Shown here in pieces: positions 7,265 through 12,260 of a stretch of DNA of 12,412 nucleotides. A model generated the notes under the pieces. It had not been told where the DNA came from. It made no database searches and saw nothing but the letters and a program-made list of their open reading frames with translations. The translations under genes were made by a program, and so were the position numbers. The DNA comes from an uncultured Faecalibacterium sp. (GTDB lineage Bacteria; Bacillota; Clostridia; Oscillospirales; Ruminococcaceae). The stretch is from contig CAKSZM010000055.1 of the NCBI GenBank assembly GCA_934525735.1, positions 1-12,412 of the forward strand. Direction: 5' to 3'. Within the stretch, counting starts at the first letter, position 1. Every line of letters begins with the position of its first letter.

Positions 7265-7329
7265 CCTCCTGAAACTTGTTCGTTACTCGTTTTCGGGAGG
7301 AATGGCTTGCGGTTTTGCCAGACCTCCCG
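7265..7329 (-). promoter_or_regulatory. Leader hairpin upstream of the RNHCP start, possible translational switch
   Basis: In the minus-strand leader, CGGGAGG (7323-7329) pairs with CCTCCCG (7294-7300), and TGGC (7317-7320) with GCCA (7303-7306), giving an 11-bp stem with a 2x2 internal loop. The downstream CCTCC arm is also complementary to the AGGAGG Shine-Dalgarno at 7265-7270. The leader could therefore hold either the upstream hairpin (site free) or a CCTCC/GGAGG pairing (site hidden). This is inferred from pairing only. Confidence 0.4.
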
Positions 7330-7387
7330 GTCAGCCCACAAGTCCCAGTACAAAGTTGTTGTGTTTCAAAAAGCTCTCCTTTGAAGT

Positions 7388-7480
7388 CGATGTAATTATA
7401 TGTGTTTGAAGAAGCTGGCCATGGACATTGCAAAGGTCTTTCACACCACGGTGGAAGAACTGTTTATTTACACCGATTGA
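7388..7480 (+). pseudogene. C-terminal remnant of a Cro/CI (XRE) family regulator
   Basis: The plus-strand frame ending in TGA at 7478-7480 encodes LKKLAMDIAKVFHTTVEELFIYTD. This is the stereotyped C-terminal end of short XRE-family repressors, usually LxLALxIAKVFxxxVEELFxY. The helix-turn-helix part is absent: an in-frame stop occurs at 7382-7384 and nothing recognisable lies upstream. An ATG at 7400 exists, but a 26-residue product would lack DNA-binding helices. It overlaps tail to tail with the TetR remnant. Both look like debris of lost regulators. Confidence 0.6.
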
Positions 7481-7865
7481 ACGTGCGGAAAAACAGCCGC
7501 ACATGGGCGTCCAGTTTTGCAAGGCATTCTGCTTCACGTTCCGGCTGGCGGTCGCAGACGGCCAGCAGCGTGATGACAGGGGAAACGTACATCCACGCCA
7601 TCGTCTCCGGGTCCTCGTCCGGCAGTTCTCCGGCTGAGATCAGGGCGCGGAAAATGCCGGCATGGTAGGCGATCATCCGGTCCACATAGCGTTTGGAGTA
7701 CAGAGCCGCCAGTTCCGGCGAGCGGAACTGTTCCAGCGTCATCATCCGGCGGAACTGGCTGACGGTCTGATCGTGCAGCGAGTAGAGGAAGATCTGCTGC
7801 ATTCCGTGCCGGTTTTCCGGCGCTTCGAGAATGCAGCAGATGCTCTTTTCGCATATCTGCGCGTT
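7464..7865 (-). pseudogene. 5'-truncated TetR/AcrR family regulator (ligand-binding domain only)
   Basis: The frame runs from just after a TAG at 7866-7868 to TAA at 7464-7466. It encodes about 133 residues resembling the C-terminal half of a TetR regulator: ICEKSICCILEAPENRHGMQQIFLYSLHD, then FRRMMTLEQFRSPELAALY, then CDRQPEREAECLAKLDAHVRLFFRTFN. The N-terminal helix-turn-helix domain (about 60 residues) is missing. The homology begins right next to the terminator of the MAM-like gene, suggesting a deletion or replacement breakpoint at about 7866. The first ATG (7802) would start inside the domain and has no clear ribosome site. A domain-only protein acting as a ligand sink is possible but less likely than a dead gene. 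Confidence 0.7.
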
Positions 7866-7877
7866 CTACGGCAACAC

Positions 7878-7918
7878 AAAAACCCCGCGCACAACAGCCG
7901 AAGCCATTGTGCGCGGGG
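7878..7918 (-). terminator. Intrinsic terminator of the MAM-like gene
   Basis: In the minus-strand RNA a perfect 12-bp stem (CCCCGCGCACAA with TTGTGCGCGGGG, 7907-7918 with 7883-7894) is followed by TTTTTGTG. It starts about 70 bases after the MAM-like stop codon. Confidence 0.93.
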
Positions 7919-7990
7919 GTCAGGTTCAGTGCTTGTCACCAAACCAGCTCAAAACTGCTTTGGTGTACACCTCAAATCAGTCCTTACTGA

Positions 7991-8404
7991 TTAGAAGCCA
8001 ATACTAACCTTGGGCTTGACGTCCAGACCGATAGAGCCAGCACCCAGAGTGTAGATGGAAGCCAGAACGCCAACGCCCTGCAGAGCAACGTTCAGAACGC
8101 CCTTAGCGCCATTCCAGAAGCCGTCGTGCTCGTCGTTGTAGTTCTTGCCCCAGACAGTCTTGACATCTTCCCAAGCACCGGTAGCGATATCGCCGGGCTT
8201 GTAGGTGCCGCAGAACAGCTTGCCCAGAGTGTTGTCAGCCAGCTTCTGAACATAGCTGTTGCCAACGATGTAGATCAGGTTGGAGTTGAAGTTCTGCCAG
8301 TTCTTGTCTTCCATGACAGGAGCCAGGCAATCAACCAGGCCGCCGCCGACAACATAGGTCATTTCGTTCTCTGCGATTGCAGAATAGTTTGCAGGCATCA
8401 TCAT
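7991..8404 (-). CDS. MAM-like (Microbial Anti-inflammatory Molecule family) protein with double-glycine leader
   Basis: A 137-residue protein. The N-terminus MMMPANYSAIAENEMTYVVGG is a bacteriocin-type leader ending at Gly20-Gly21, the site cut by peptidase-containing ABC exporters. The leader and the following FNSNLIYIVGNSYVQ, TLGKLFCG and C-terminal SIYTLGAG blocks align by eye with remembered MAM of Faecalibacterium prausnitzii (about 135 residues). MAM-derived peptides are known to dampen NF-kB signalling in epithelial cells. The mature part is small, glycine-rich and moderately hydrophobic near residues 100-125. The first of three consecutive ATG codons (8404) has AGGGAG 10 bases upstream. 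The gene stands alone between its own promoter and terminator. No exporter is in the window. The identity is family-level; it differs substantially from the reference MAM. Confidence 0.82.
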   Translation of the reverse strand: MMMPANYSAIAENEMTYVVGGGLVDCLAPVMEDKNWQNFNSNLIYIVGNSYVQKLADNTLGKLFCGTYKPGDIATGAWEDVKTVWGKNYNDEHDGFWNGAKGVLNVALQGVGVLASIYTLGAGSIGLDVKPKVSIGF

Positions 8405-8442
8405 AGTGAAATTACTCCCTTCAAAATTTGAAAGATAATTTT

Positions 8443-8483
8443 GGTGCACCGCTTTGTGCGGCTCACCATCCTTGCTAGGATGG
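8443..8483 (-). promoter_or_regulatory. Hairpins at the 5' end of the MAM-like mRNA
   Basis: The predicted transcript starts near 8481 and immediately contains CCATCC-TAGCAA-GGATGG (8483-8466). This overlaps an alternative stem formed by GGTG/CACC and CCGC/GCGG around ACAAA (8467-8443). A 5'-terminal stem could protect the mRNA from decay, and the two folds are mutually exclusive at 8466-8467. Confidence 0.45.
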
Positions 8484-8487
8484 CAAT

Positions 8488-8516
8488 AATATACCACACT
8501 TTCCAGAAATGTTCAA
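8488..8516 (-). promoter_or_regulatory. Promoter of the MAM-like gene
   Basis: On the minus strand, TTGAAC (8516-8511), a 17-bp spacer and TATATT (8493-8488) form a good sigma-A promoter. TG one base upstream of the -10 gives an extended -10. The start lies about 77 bases before the ATG. Confidence 0.85.
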
Positions 8517-8534
8517 GGGGTTTTTCGAAAAAAG

Positions 8535-8570
8535 GTGTAAAAAATGTGAAAATATGTGAAAGACTGTGAA
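8535..8570 (-). promoter_or_regulatory. Direct repeats TTCACA at 10-bp period upstream of the MAM-like promoter
   Basis: Read on the minus strand, TTCACA occurs three times with exact 10-bp period (plus-strand TGTGAA at 8545, 8555 and 8565). A further TTTACA-like copy lies at 8536-8541. The array ends about 20 bp upstream of the -35. Phased hexamers of this kind, TT(A/C/T)ACA spaced by 4-6 bp, resemble the PhoP box of Bacillus and, more generally, OmpR/PhoB-type response regulator sites. A perfect palindrome TTTTTCGAAAAA (8521-8532) lies between the array and the -35. The binding protein is unknown. Confidence 0.55.
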
Positions 8571-8666
8571 AACTTTCTTGCAAAATGCTTACAGCAGCGC
8601 CCATTTTTCCGGTTTCGGCACCGTTTTTTCTCCTATTGGAAGATAATGGAAGCCGAAAGTTTCACA

Positions 8667-8985
8667 GTTCGCGTTTGCGAGCGAAGCGCAGCAATGAAAG
8701 CCCCAGCGGGGCTTTTAAGCGACCGAACGGTCTTGCACAGCAAGATGGAGGGGTTCCACCCCGACAAGTTCGCGTTTGCGAGCGAAGCGCAGCAATGAAA
8801 GCCCCAGCGGGGCTTTTAAGCGACCGAACGGTCTTGCCGCAGGCAAGATGGAGGGGTTCCACCCCGACAAGTTCGCGTTTGCGAGCGCAGCGCAGCAATG
8901 AAAGCCCCAGCGGGGCTTTTAAGCGACCGAACGGTCTTGCCGCAGGCAAGATGGAGGGGTTCCATCCCGACAAGTTCGCGTTTGC
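8667..8985 (+). repeat. Tandem array of three ~102-bp multi-hairpin repeats plus a partial fourth
   Basis: The units are 8667-8767 (101 bp), 8768-8870 and 8871-8973 (103 bp each), then 12 bases of a fourth unit (8974-8985), which runs into the spoIIGA leader. Each unit holds a TTGC/GCAA-type stem, AAAGCCCC-AGC-GGGGCTTT, GACCG-AA-CGGTC, a CTTGC(C)/(G)GCAAG stem, and GGGGT-TCC-ACCCC. Differences between units fall in loops or keep pairing; the extra two bases in units 2 and 3 lengthen the fourth stem by one C-G pair. Unit lengths are not multiples of three, so long open frames across the array are incidental. There are no spacers, so it is not a CRISPR. The array occupies the gap between the MAM-like promoter region and spoIIGA. 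Confidence 0.95.
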
Positions 8986-9009
8986 ATTTCAGGGAGGTGT
9001 TCTCCGGGC

Positions 9010-9855
9010 ATGAAGACCGTCATTTACCTCGACGAGCTGCTGCTGGTCAACTTTGTCCTCGGTGCGGCGCTGCTGCTGTGCGCCGGGCTGCTCTCTGCCC
9101 GGGCGTGCAGCGGCTGGCGGCTGCTGGCGGGCAGTACGGCGGCGGCGCTGGCCTCGCTGGGGCTGCTGCTGCCCGAACTGCCGGGGCCGGCCGCCTTTCT
9201 CTACAAAGGAGCCACCTGCTGCATCACCGTAGCCGCCGCCTACGGCCTGCCCGGGGTGCGCAGCTTTGCCCGGCTGTGCGTGTGGTATGTGCTGCTCAAC
9301 CTGCTTGTGTGCGGCGCAGCAGCCCTGCCCGGGGCCGAAAGCGCCAACCTGTGTCTGTACCTGCCGCTGTCGCCCGGGCGGCTTCTGGCGGCCTGCGGGG
9401 CCGTGTACGCGGTGCTGCGCGGGGTGCTGCTGTGTTTCGGGCGGGCGCAGCGCAGCAGCTTTGCGGCCGTGCTGGAGCTGGAAGGCTGCACGGTGCCGGT
9501 GCAGGCCTTTTGCGACACCGGCTTTGCGGTGCAGGAGCCGCTCTCGGGCCGGGCTGTGGTTCTGGTATACTACCCCGCCGTGCGCTCTGCCCTGCCGGAC
9601 GCACTGCGCAGCTGGCTGGACGCCGGGTTTGCAGGCAGCTTTCCCCCGCCCCCGCCCGAGCTTGGCGTGCGGCTGGTGCCCTGCGCTCTCATCACCGGAC
9701 ACAGCCTGCTGCCGGCCGTGCCGGGACGCTGTCTGCGGGCGGGCCGGAGGCGCATTTCCGGCTTTCTGGCGGCGTTCTGCTGGCCGGATTCCCCGCCCCA
9801 GCACTGGACGGTTCTGCTGGGCAGCGAACTGGCCCGGGAGCTGGAAGGCAGTTAA
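9010..9855 (+). CDS. spoIIGA: Sporulation sigma-E factor processing peptidase SpoIIGA
   Basis: SpoIIGA is the membrane aspartic protease that removes the pro-sequence of sigma-E in the mother cell at the asymmetric septum. This protein has 281 residues (B. subtilis 309). It starts with the family-typical VIYLDELLLVNF and has about five hydrophobic segments in residues 1-145. The soluble protease part carries the catalytic DTG at 169-171, followed by EPLSGRAVVLVYYPAV. The usual pattern DSGNxLxDP is altered to DTGFAVQEP. ATG 9010 is preceded by GGGAGG with a rather long spacing of about 12 bases. It lies 47 bases upstream of sigE, the standard operon order, but the gene usually found upstream, ftsZ, is absent. 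A promoter was not found; the repeat array takes up the expected place. Confidence 0.9.
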   Translation: MKTVIYLDELLLVNFVLGAALLLCAGLLSARACSGWRLLAGSTAAALASLGLLLPELPGPAAFLYKGATCCITVAAAYGLPGVRSFARLCVWYVLLNLLVCGAAALPGAESANLCLYLPLSPGRLLAACGAVYAVLRGVLLCFGRAQRSSFAAVLELEGCTVPVQAFCDTGFAVQEPLSGRAVVLVYYPAVRSALPDALRSWLDAGFAGSFPPPPPELGVRLVPCALITGHSLLPAVPGRCLRAGRRRISGFLAAFCWPDSPPQHWTVLLGSELARELEGS

Positions 9856-9902
9856 ATCCGGTCGCACAGAAATAATAATATAATGTACAGGAGGGATCGT
9901 TT

Positions 9903-10607
9903 GTGTTTCTGTTTCTGGCCCGGCTACGGCAGCTGCTGCGCGCAAAACTGCCTTTTTGCGGCGGCGCGCACTTTCTGGCGGGTGCGCCCAGCCTGCCCCC
10001 GCCGCTGACCCCCGAGCAGGAAAAAGCCCTGCTGGCCCGCATGTCCGCCGGGGACGCCGCTGCCCGCGACGAGCTGATCACCCATAACCTGCGGCTGGTG
10101 GTGTACCTCGCCAAAAAATACGAGAGCAGCGGCGTACCCAGCGAGGATATGATCTCCATCGGCACCATCGGCCTCATCAAGGCGGTGAACACCTTCACCC
10201 CAGAGCGCAGCATCAAACTGGCCACCTACGCCAGCCGCTGCATCGGCAACGAGATCCTGATGTACCTGCGCAAAAGCTCCAACCGCCGTCAGGATGCCAG
10301 CATCGACGAGCCGCTGAATGTGGACGGCGACGGCAACGAGCTGCTGCTCTCGGACATTCTCGGCAGCGACGAGAACCTTGTGAGCCAGCATCTGGAGCAG
10401 AACGACCAGCGGGCCGTGCTGCGCCGCGCCGTGGAGCAGCTTTCGCCCCGGGAGCGGCAGATCATGGAGCTGCGGTTCGGCCTTGCCGACGGCATCGAAC
10501 GCACCCAGAAGGAGGCCGCCGCCGCTCTCGGCATCAGCCAGAGTTACATTTCCCGGCTGGAAAAGCGGATCATCCGCACCCTCCGGACCCAGCTGGAGGA
10601 AATTTAA
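9903..10607 (+). CDS. sigE: RNA polymerase sporulation sigma factor, pro-sigma-E
   Basis: This is the mother-cell sigma factor, 234 residues against 239 in B. subtilis. Residues 1 to about 28 are a basic/hydrophobic pro-sequence, the part removed by SpoIIGA, ending before APSLPPPL (28-35). Region 2 includes [31 protein letters not shown] and [19 protein letters not shown]. The [12 protein letters not shown] stretch is diagnostic of sigma-E. Region 4 carries [14 protein letters not shown] and the helix-turn-helix [15 protein letters not shown]. The start is GTG 9903, with AGGAGGG 7 bases upstream. A TATAAT-like sequence (9879-9884) in the gap from spoIIGA has no -35, so cotranscription with spoIIGA is expected. 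A weak GCAAAA/TTTTGC hairpin (10620-10638) follows the stop. Confidence 0.96.
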   Translation: MFLFLARLRQLLRAKLPFCGGAHFLAGAPSLPPPLTPEQEKALLARMSAGDAAARDELITHNLRLVVYLAKKYESSGVPSEDMISIGTIGLIKAVNTFTPERSIKLATYASRCIGNEILMYLRKSSNRRQDASIDEPLNVDGDGNELLLSDILGSDENLVSQHLEQNDQRAVLRRAVEQLSPRERQIMELRFGLADGIERTQKEAAAALGISQSYISRLEKRIIRTLRTQLEEI

Positions 10608-10650
10608 GCGCAGCAGAATGCAAAAAAGCGCGTTTTGCCGCCCTCCGGGC

Positions 10651-10679
10651 TTGACAATCCGCGCTGGTTCGTCTATACT
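10651..10679 (+). promoter_or_regulatory. Consensus promoter of the candidate antisense (antitoxin) RNA
   Basis: TTGACA (10651-10656) and TATACT (10674-10679) are separated by 17 bp. There is no ribosome site or gene-sized frame downstream before a strong terminator about 100 bp away, so the product is likely a small RNA. Confidence 0.88.
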
Positions 10680-10685
10680 AAAAGT

Positions 10686-10786
10686 GCAAAAGGCGCTGGC
10701 CACGCAAACAGCTAGTTCCTTGCCAGATTAGTCAAGAGAAAATGACCGCTCAAGTTTCGGATGCTGTGGCGGTCATTTTTTCTTTT
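10686..10786 (+). ncRNA. Candidate antisense RNA antitoxin to the holin-like toxin
   Basis: A transcript starting about 7 bases after the -10 and ending in the T-run of the hairpin at 10739-10779 would be about 100 nt. It could fold with CTGGC/GCCAG (about 10695-10725) plus the terminator stem. Its 3' portion is complementary to the last codons and 3' UTR of the minus-strand toxin gene at 10773-10883. 3'-overlapping convergent RNAs of this type act as antitoxins in txpA/RatA and bsrG/SR4 of B. subtilis and in holin-like systems of Clostridioides difficile. The RNA is inferred from the promoter and terminator only. Confidence 0.65.
10739..10785. terminator. Bidirectional terminator shared by toxin and antisense RNA
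   Basis: AAAATGACCGC (10739-10749) pairs over 11 bp with GCGGTCATTTT (10769-10779), around a 19-base loop. Plus-strand RNA ends in TTTTTTCTTTTT; minus-strand RNA ends in TTTTCTCTT. The stem spans the toxin stop codon (10773-10775). Confidence 0.88.
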
Positions 10787-10883
10787 TGTCATCACTGTGA
10801 GACACAGTCCATGTAATTTCAAAGGTGACATAAATCGCCCCGCCGAGAAGCGTGAGCAGCAATACGACCTGTTCAAACGTCAT
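10773..10883 (-). CDS. Small holin-like toxin (Hol_Tox type, type I toxin-antitoxin)
   Basis: A 36-residue peptide, too short for routine gene calling. It starts MTFEQVVLLLTLLGGAIYV, has one predicted membrane segment (about residues 5-22), then FEITWTVSHSDD and a terminal KKKK. This layout, short N-terminus, single hydrophobic helix and charged lysine tail, is that of putative holin-like toxins, which insert in the cytoplasmic membrane. ATG 10883 has an AGGGGG Shine-Dalgarno 7 bases upstream. A likely promoter at 11032-11060 gives a long structured leader of about 140 nt, as is common for type I toxins. The gene lies antisense between sigE and sigG and converges with a small RNA promoter. 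Family assignment is by remembered resemblance. Confidence 0.78.
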   Translation of the reverse strand: MTFEQVVLLLTLLGGAIYVTFEITWTVSHSDDKKKK

Positions 10884-11031
10884 GGTTGATCCCCCTTTCC
10901 GCCCTTGGGCCTCCGGGGAGGACGAGATCTTTCAGAAAAAATTCGCCTTACCCGGTGCCTAGGTACCGGCAAGGTCCAGCCGCCTGCGTTTGTGGGCACA
11001 GCGCCTTTACAGCGTTTCCACTGCAAGTACA

Positions 11032-11060
11032 ATTTTATCATAAATCCGTACCGATTACAA
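11032..11060 (-). promoter_or_regulatory. Likely promoter of the holin-like toxin
   Basis: On the minus strand TTGTAA (11060-11055), 17 bp, then TAAAAT (11037-11032). The -10 is good and the -35 moderate (4 of 6), weaker than the opposing antisense promoter. The leader that follows contains a stem built from CCTT/AAGG and CCGGT/ACCGG (about 10945-10975), and CCTCC/GGAGG next to the ribosome site. Confidence 0.6.
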
Positions 11061-11111
11061 CCGCTTTCGTGTGCCTTCTCCTTTTTGGGGGGAAGGCGCA
11101 ATTTTTTCCAC

Positions 11112-11140
11112 GCATAGCATCTGTGCCCGCAGGCCATACT
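11112..11140 (+). promoter_or_regulatory. Sigma-F-like promoter of sigG
   Basis: GCATA (11112-11116), 15 bp, then GGCCATACT (11132-11140) fits the sigma-F pattern GYWTA-N15-GGnnAnAnT. It lies about 31 bp before the chosen sigG start, placing transcription start near 11147. sigG (spoIIIG) is known to be transcribed by sigma-F in the forespore. Confidence 0.6.
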
Positions 11141-11163
11141 CCCGGTGAAGTAAAACCGGGAGG
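11139..11163 (+). promoter_or_regulatory. Hairpin sequestering the sigG ribosome binding site
   Basis: CTCCCGGT (11139-11146) pairs perfectly with ACCGGGAG (11155-11162), loop GAAGTAAA. The right arm contains most of the GGGAGG Shine-Dalgarno (11158-11163). RNA reading through from upstream would hide the site. RNA starting at the sigma-F promoter (about 11147) would begin in the loop and lack the left arm. A leader stem-loop with this proposed role is described for B. subtilis spoIIIG. Confidence 0.6.
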
Positions 11164-11170
11164 CATGGGG

Positions 11171-11938
11171 ATGTACAACAAAGTCGAACTCTGCGGGCTG
11201 GACACCTCGCAGCTGCCTGTTCTGACCGAAGAGGAAAAGCGCCGGCTGCTCGTGCAGGCACGCGGCGGCGACCGGCAGGCACGGGAGCAGATGGTGGAAG
11301 GCAATCTGCGCCTTGTGCTCAGTGTGGTGCAGCGGTTCGCCCAGCGGGGCGAAAATCTGGACGATCTGTTTCAGGTAGGTTGCATCGGGCTGATCAAAGC
11401 CATCGATAACTTCGACCCCGCCCAGCCGGTGCGGTTTTCCACCTACGGCGTTCCGATGATCATCGGCGAGATCCGGCGTTTTCTGCGGGACAACAACGCC
11501 CTGCGGGTCAGCCGCAGCCTGCGCGACACCGCTTACCGCGCCATGCAGAGCCGCGAAGCACTGGAAAAGCAGCTTGGCCGGGAGCCGACCATGGACGAGA
11601 TCGCCGGAGCCGCCGGGCTGACCCGCCGGGAAGTGACTGCCGCGCTGGAGTCGGTGGTGGAGCCGATCAGTTTAGAGGAACCGGTCTACAGCGACGGCGG
11701 CGATGCGATGTATGTGATCGATCAGGTGCGCGACCCGGACGGCGAGGACAGCTGGATCAGCGGGCTGCAATTCCGCCAGACGGTAGCAGAGCTGACCCCG
11801 CGGGAAAAACGGATCATGGAGCTGCGTTACCTGCAGGGCAAAACGCAGATGGAGGTTGCCCGGGAGATCGGTATCAGTCAGGCGCAGGTATCCCGGTTGG
11901 AAAAAGGCGCCCTCGCGCAATTTCACACCGAACGATGA
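11171..11938 (+). CDS. sigG: RNA polymerase sporulation sigma factor sigma-G
   Basis: This is the late forespore sigma factor, 255 residues against 260 in B. subtilis. The N-terminal NKVELCGLDTSQLPVL is the sigma-G signature that separates it from sigma-F. Region 2 includes NLRLVLSVVQRF, DDLFQVGCIGLIKAIDNF and FSTYGVPMIIGEIRRFLRDNN. Region 3 has VSRSLRDTAYRAM. Region 4 has REKRIMELRYLQGKTQMEVAREIGISQAQVSRLEK. ATG 11171 is preferred over ATG 11165 because GGGAGG (11158-11163) is 7 bases from the former and 1 from the latter. A longer in-frame extension to 10886 would cross the sigma-F promoter and is rejected. The gene normally follows sigE; here the toxin locus lies between them. Translation may be gated by the leader hairpin. 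Confidence 0.96.
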   Translation: MYNKVELCGLDTSQLPVLTEEEKRRLLVQARGGDRQAREQMVEGNLRLVLSVVQRFAQRGENLDDLFQVGCIGLIKAIDNFDPAQPVRFSTYGVPMIIGEIRRFLRDNNALRVSRSLRDTAYRAMQSREALEKQLGREPTMDEIAGAAGLTRREVTAALESVVEPISLEEPVYSDGGDAMYVIDQVRDPDGEDSWISGLQFRQTVAELTPREKRIMELRYLQGKTQMEVAREIGISQAQVSRLEKGALAQFHTER

Positions 11939-11976
11939 AAAGGCGGGCATGCCCCGGGATCAGGGCGCGCCCGCCT
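11937..11976 (-). terminator. Terminator of spoIIID, between convergent spoIIID and sigG
   Basis: AGGCGGGC (11941-11948) pairs with GCCCGCCT (11969-11976), with an inner GCCC/GGGC stem. In the minus RNA a short TTTT tract follows; the plus RNA has only GTATTC, so it favours spoIIID. It overlaps the sigG stop codon. Confidence 0.6.
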
Positions 11977-11980
11977 GTAT

Positions 11981-12229
11981 TCATCGACGGCTGTACTTGC
12001 GCCGGGTGGCCGCACCGCCGCGCAGATGCCGCTCGGCCTTGTTCCGGGCCAGCACTGCCCGCACCTGTGCGAACAGCTCCGGTCGGATCGTGCGCAGCCG
12101 CTCTGAAACATCCTTGTGCACGGTGGACTTGCTGCAGCCGAACACTTCCGCTGCAGCACGCACGGTAGCGCCATGGGCCGCAATATATTCCCCCAGCCGC
12201 ACAGCCCGCTGTTCCGGATCTCCTTTCAT
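11981..12229 (-). CDS. spoIIID: Sporulation transcriptional regulator SpoIIID
   Basis: SpoIIID is a small mother-cell DNA-binding protein that activates and represses many sigma-E genes. The 82-residue product (B. subtilis 93) has the helix-turn-helix VRAAAEVFGCSKSTVHKDVSERL (23-45), and the conserved basic C-terminal region with RHLRGGAATRRKYS (67-80), used for minor-groove and backbone contacts. ATG 12229 is preceded by AGGGGGAG with suitable spacing. It converges on sigG and ends 42 bases from it. A sigma-E-like promoter lies 32-60 bp upstream of the start. Confidence 0.95.
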   Translation of the reverse strand: MKGDPEQRAVRLGEYIAAHGATVRAAAEVFGCSKSTVHKDVSERLRTIRPELFAQVRAVLARNKAERHLRGGAATRRKYSRR

Positions 12230-12260
12230 CGGTCAACTCCCCCTGCATAAGCTATGGTAC

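Noticed and set aside
6793..7272. Plus-strand open frame opposite the RNHCP gene
   Set aside because: No ribosome site or motifs; the minus-strand frame has the RNHCP motif, paired cysteines and a strong Shine-Dalgarno.
8405..8497. 31-residue extension of the MAM-like protein to an upstream ATG
   Set aside because: It begins upstream of the predicted transcription start and would bury the bacteriocin-type leader, which must be N-terminal.
8608..8630. Small CGGT/ACCG hairpin followed by six T residues, as a plus-strand terminator
   Set aside because: The stem is only 4 bp and there is no plus-strand gene ending before it.
8667..8985. CRISPR array
   Set aside because: Units are about 102 bp, directly abutting, with no unique spacers and no cas genes.
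8585..9013. Open frame of about 140 codons through the tandem repeats
   Set aside because: The frame is a by-product of the repeats; unit lengths of 101 and 103 bp shift frame between copies, and differences preserve stems rather than residues.
9879..9884. TATAAT before sigE as a separate promoter
   Set aside because: No -35 at 16-18 bp and no extended -10; the AT patch overlaps the sigE leader and cotranscription with spoIIGA is expected.
8898..9945. Overlapping long open frames on both strands around spoIIGA
   Set aside because: Alternative frames are Arg/Ala/Gly/Pro-rich translations of GC-rich DNA; only the 9010-9855 frame has membrane helices and the DTG motif.
10886..11170. 95-residue N-terminal extension of SigG
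   Set aside because: It would cross the sigma-F-like promoter and toxin leader, resembles no sigma-factor sequence, and lacks a ribosome site; ATG 11171 matches sigma-G N-termini.
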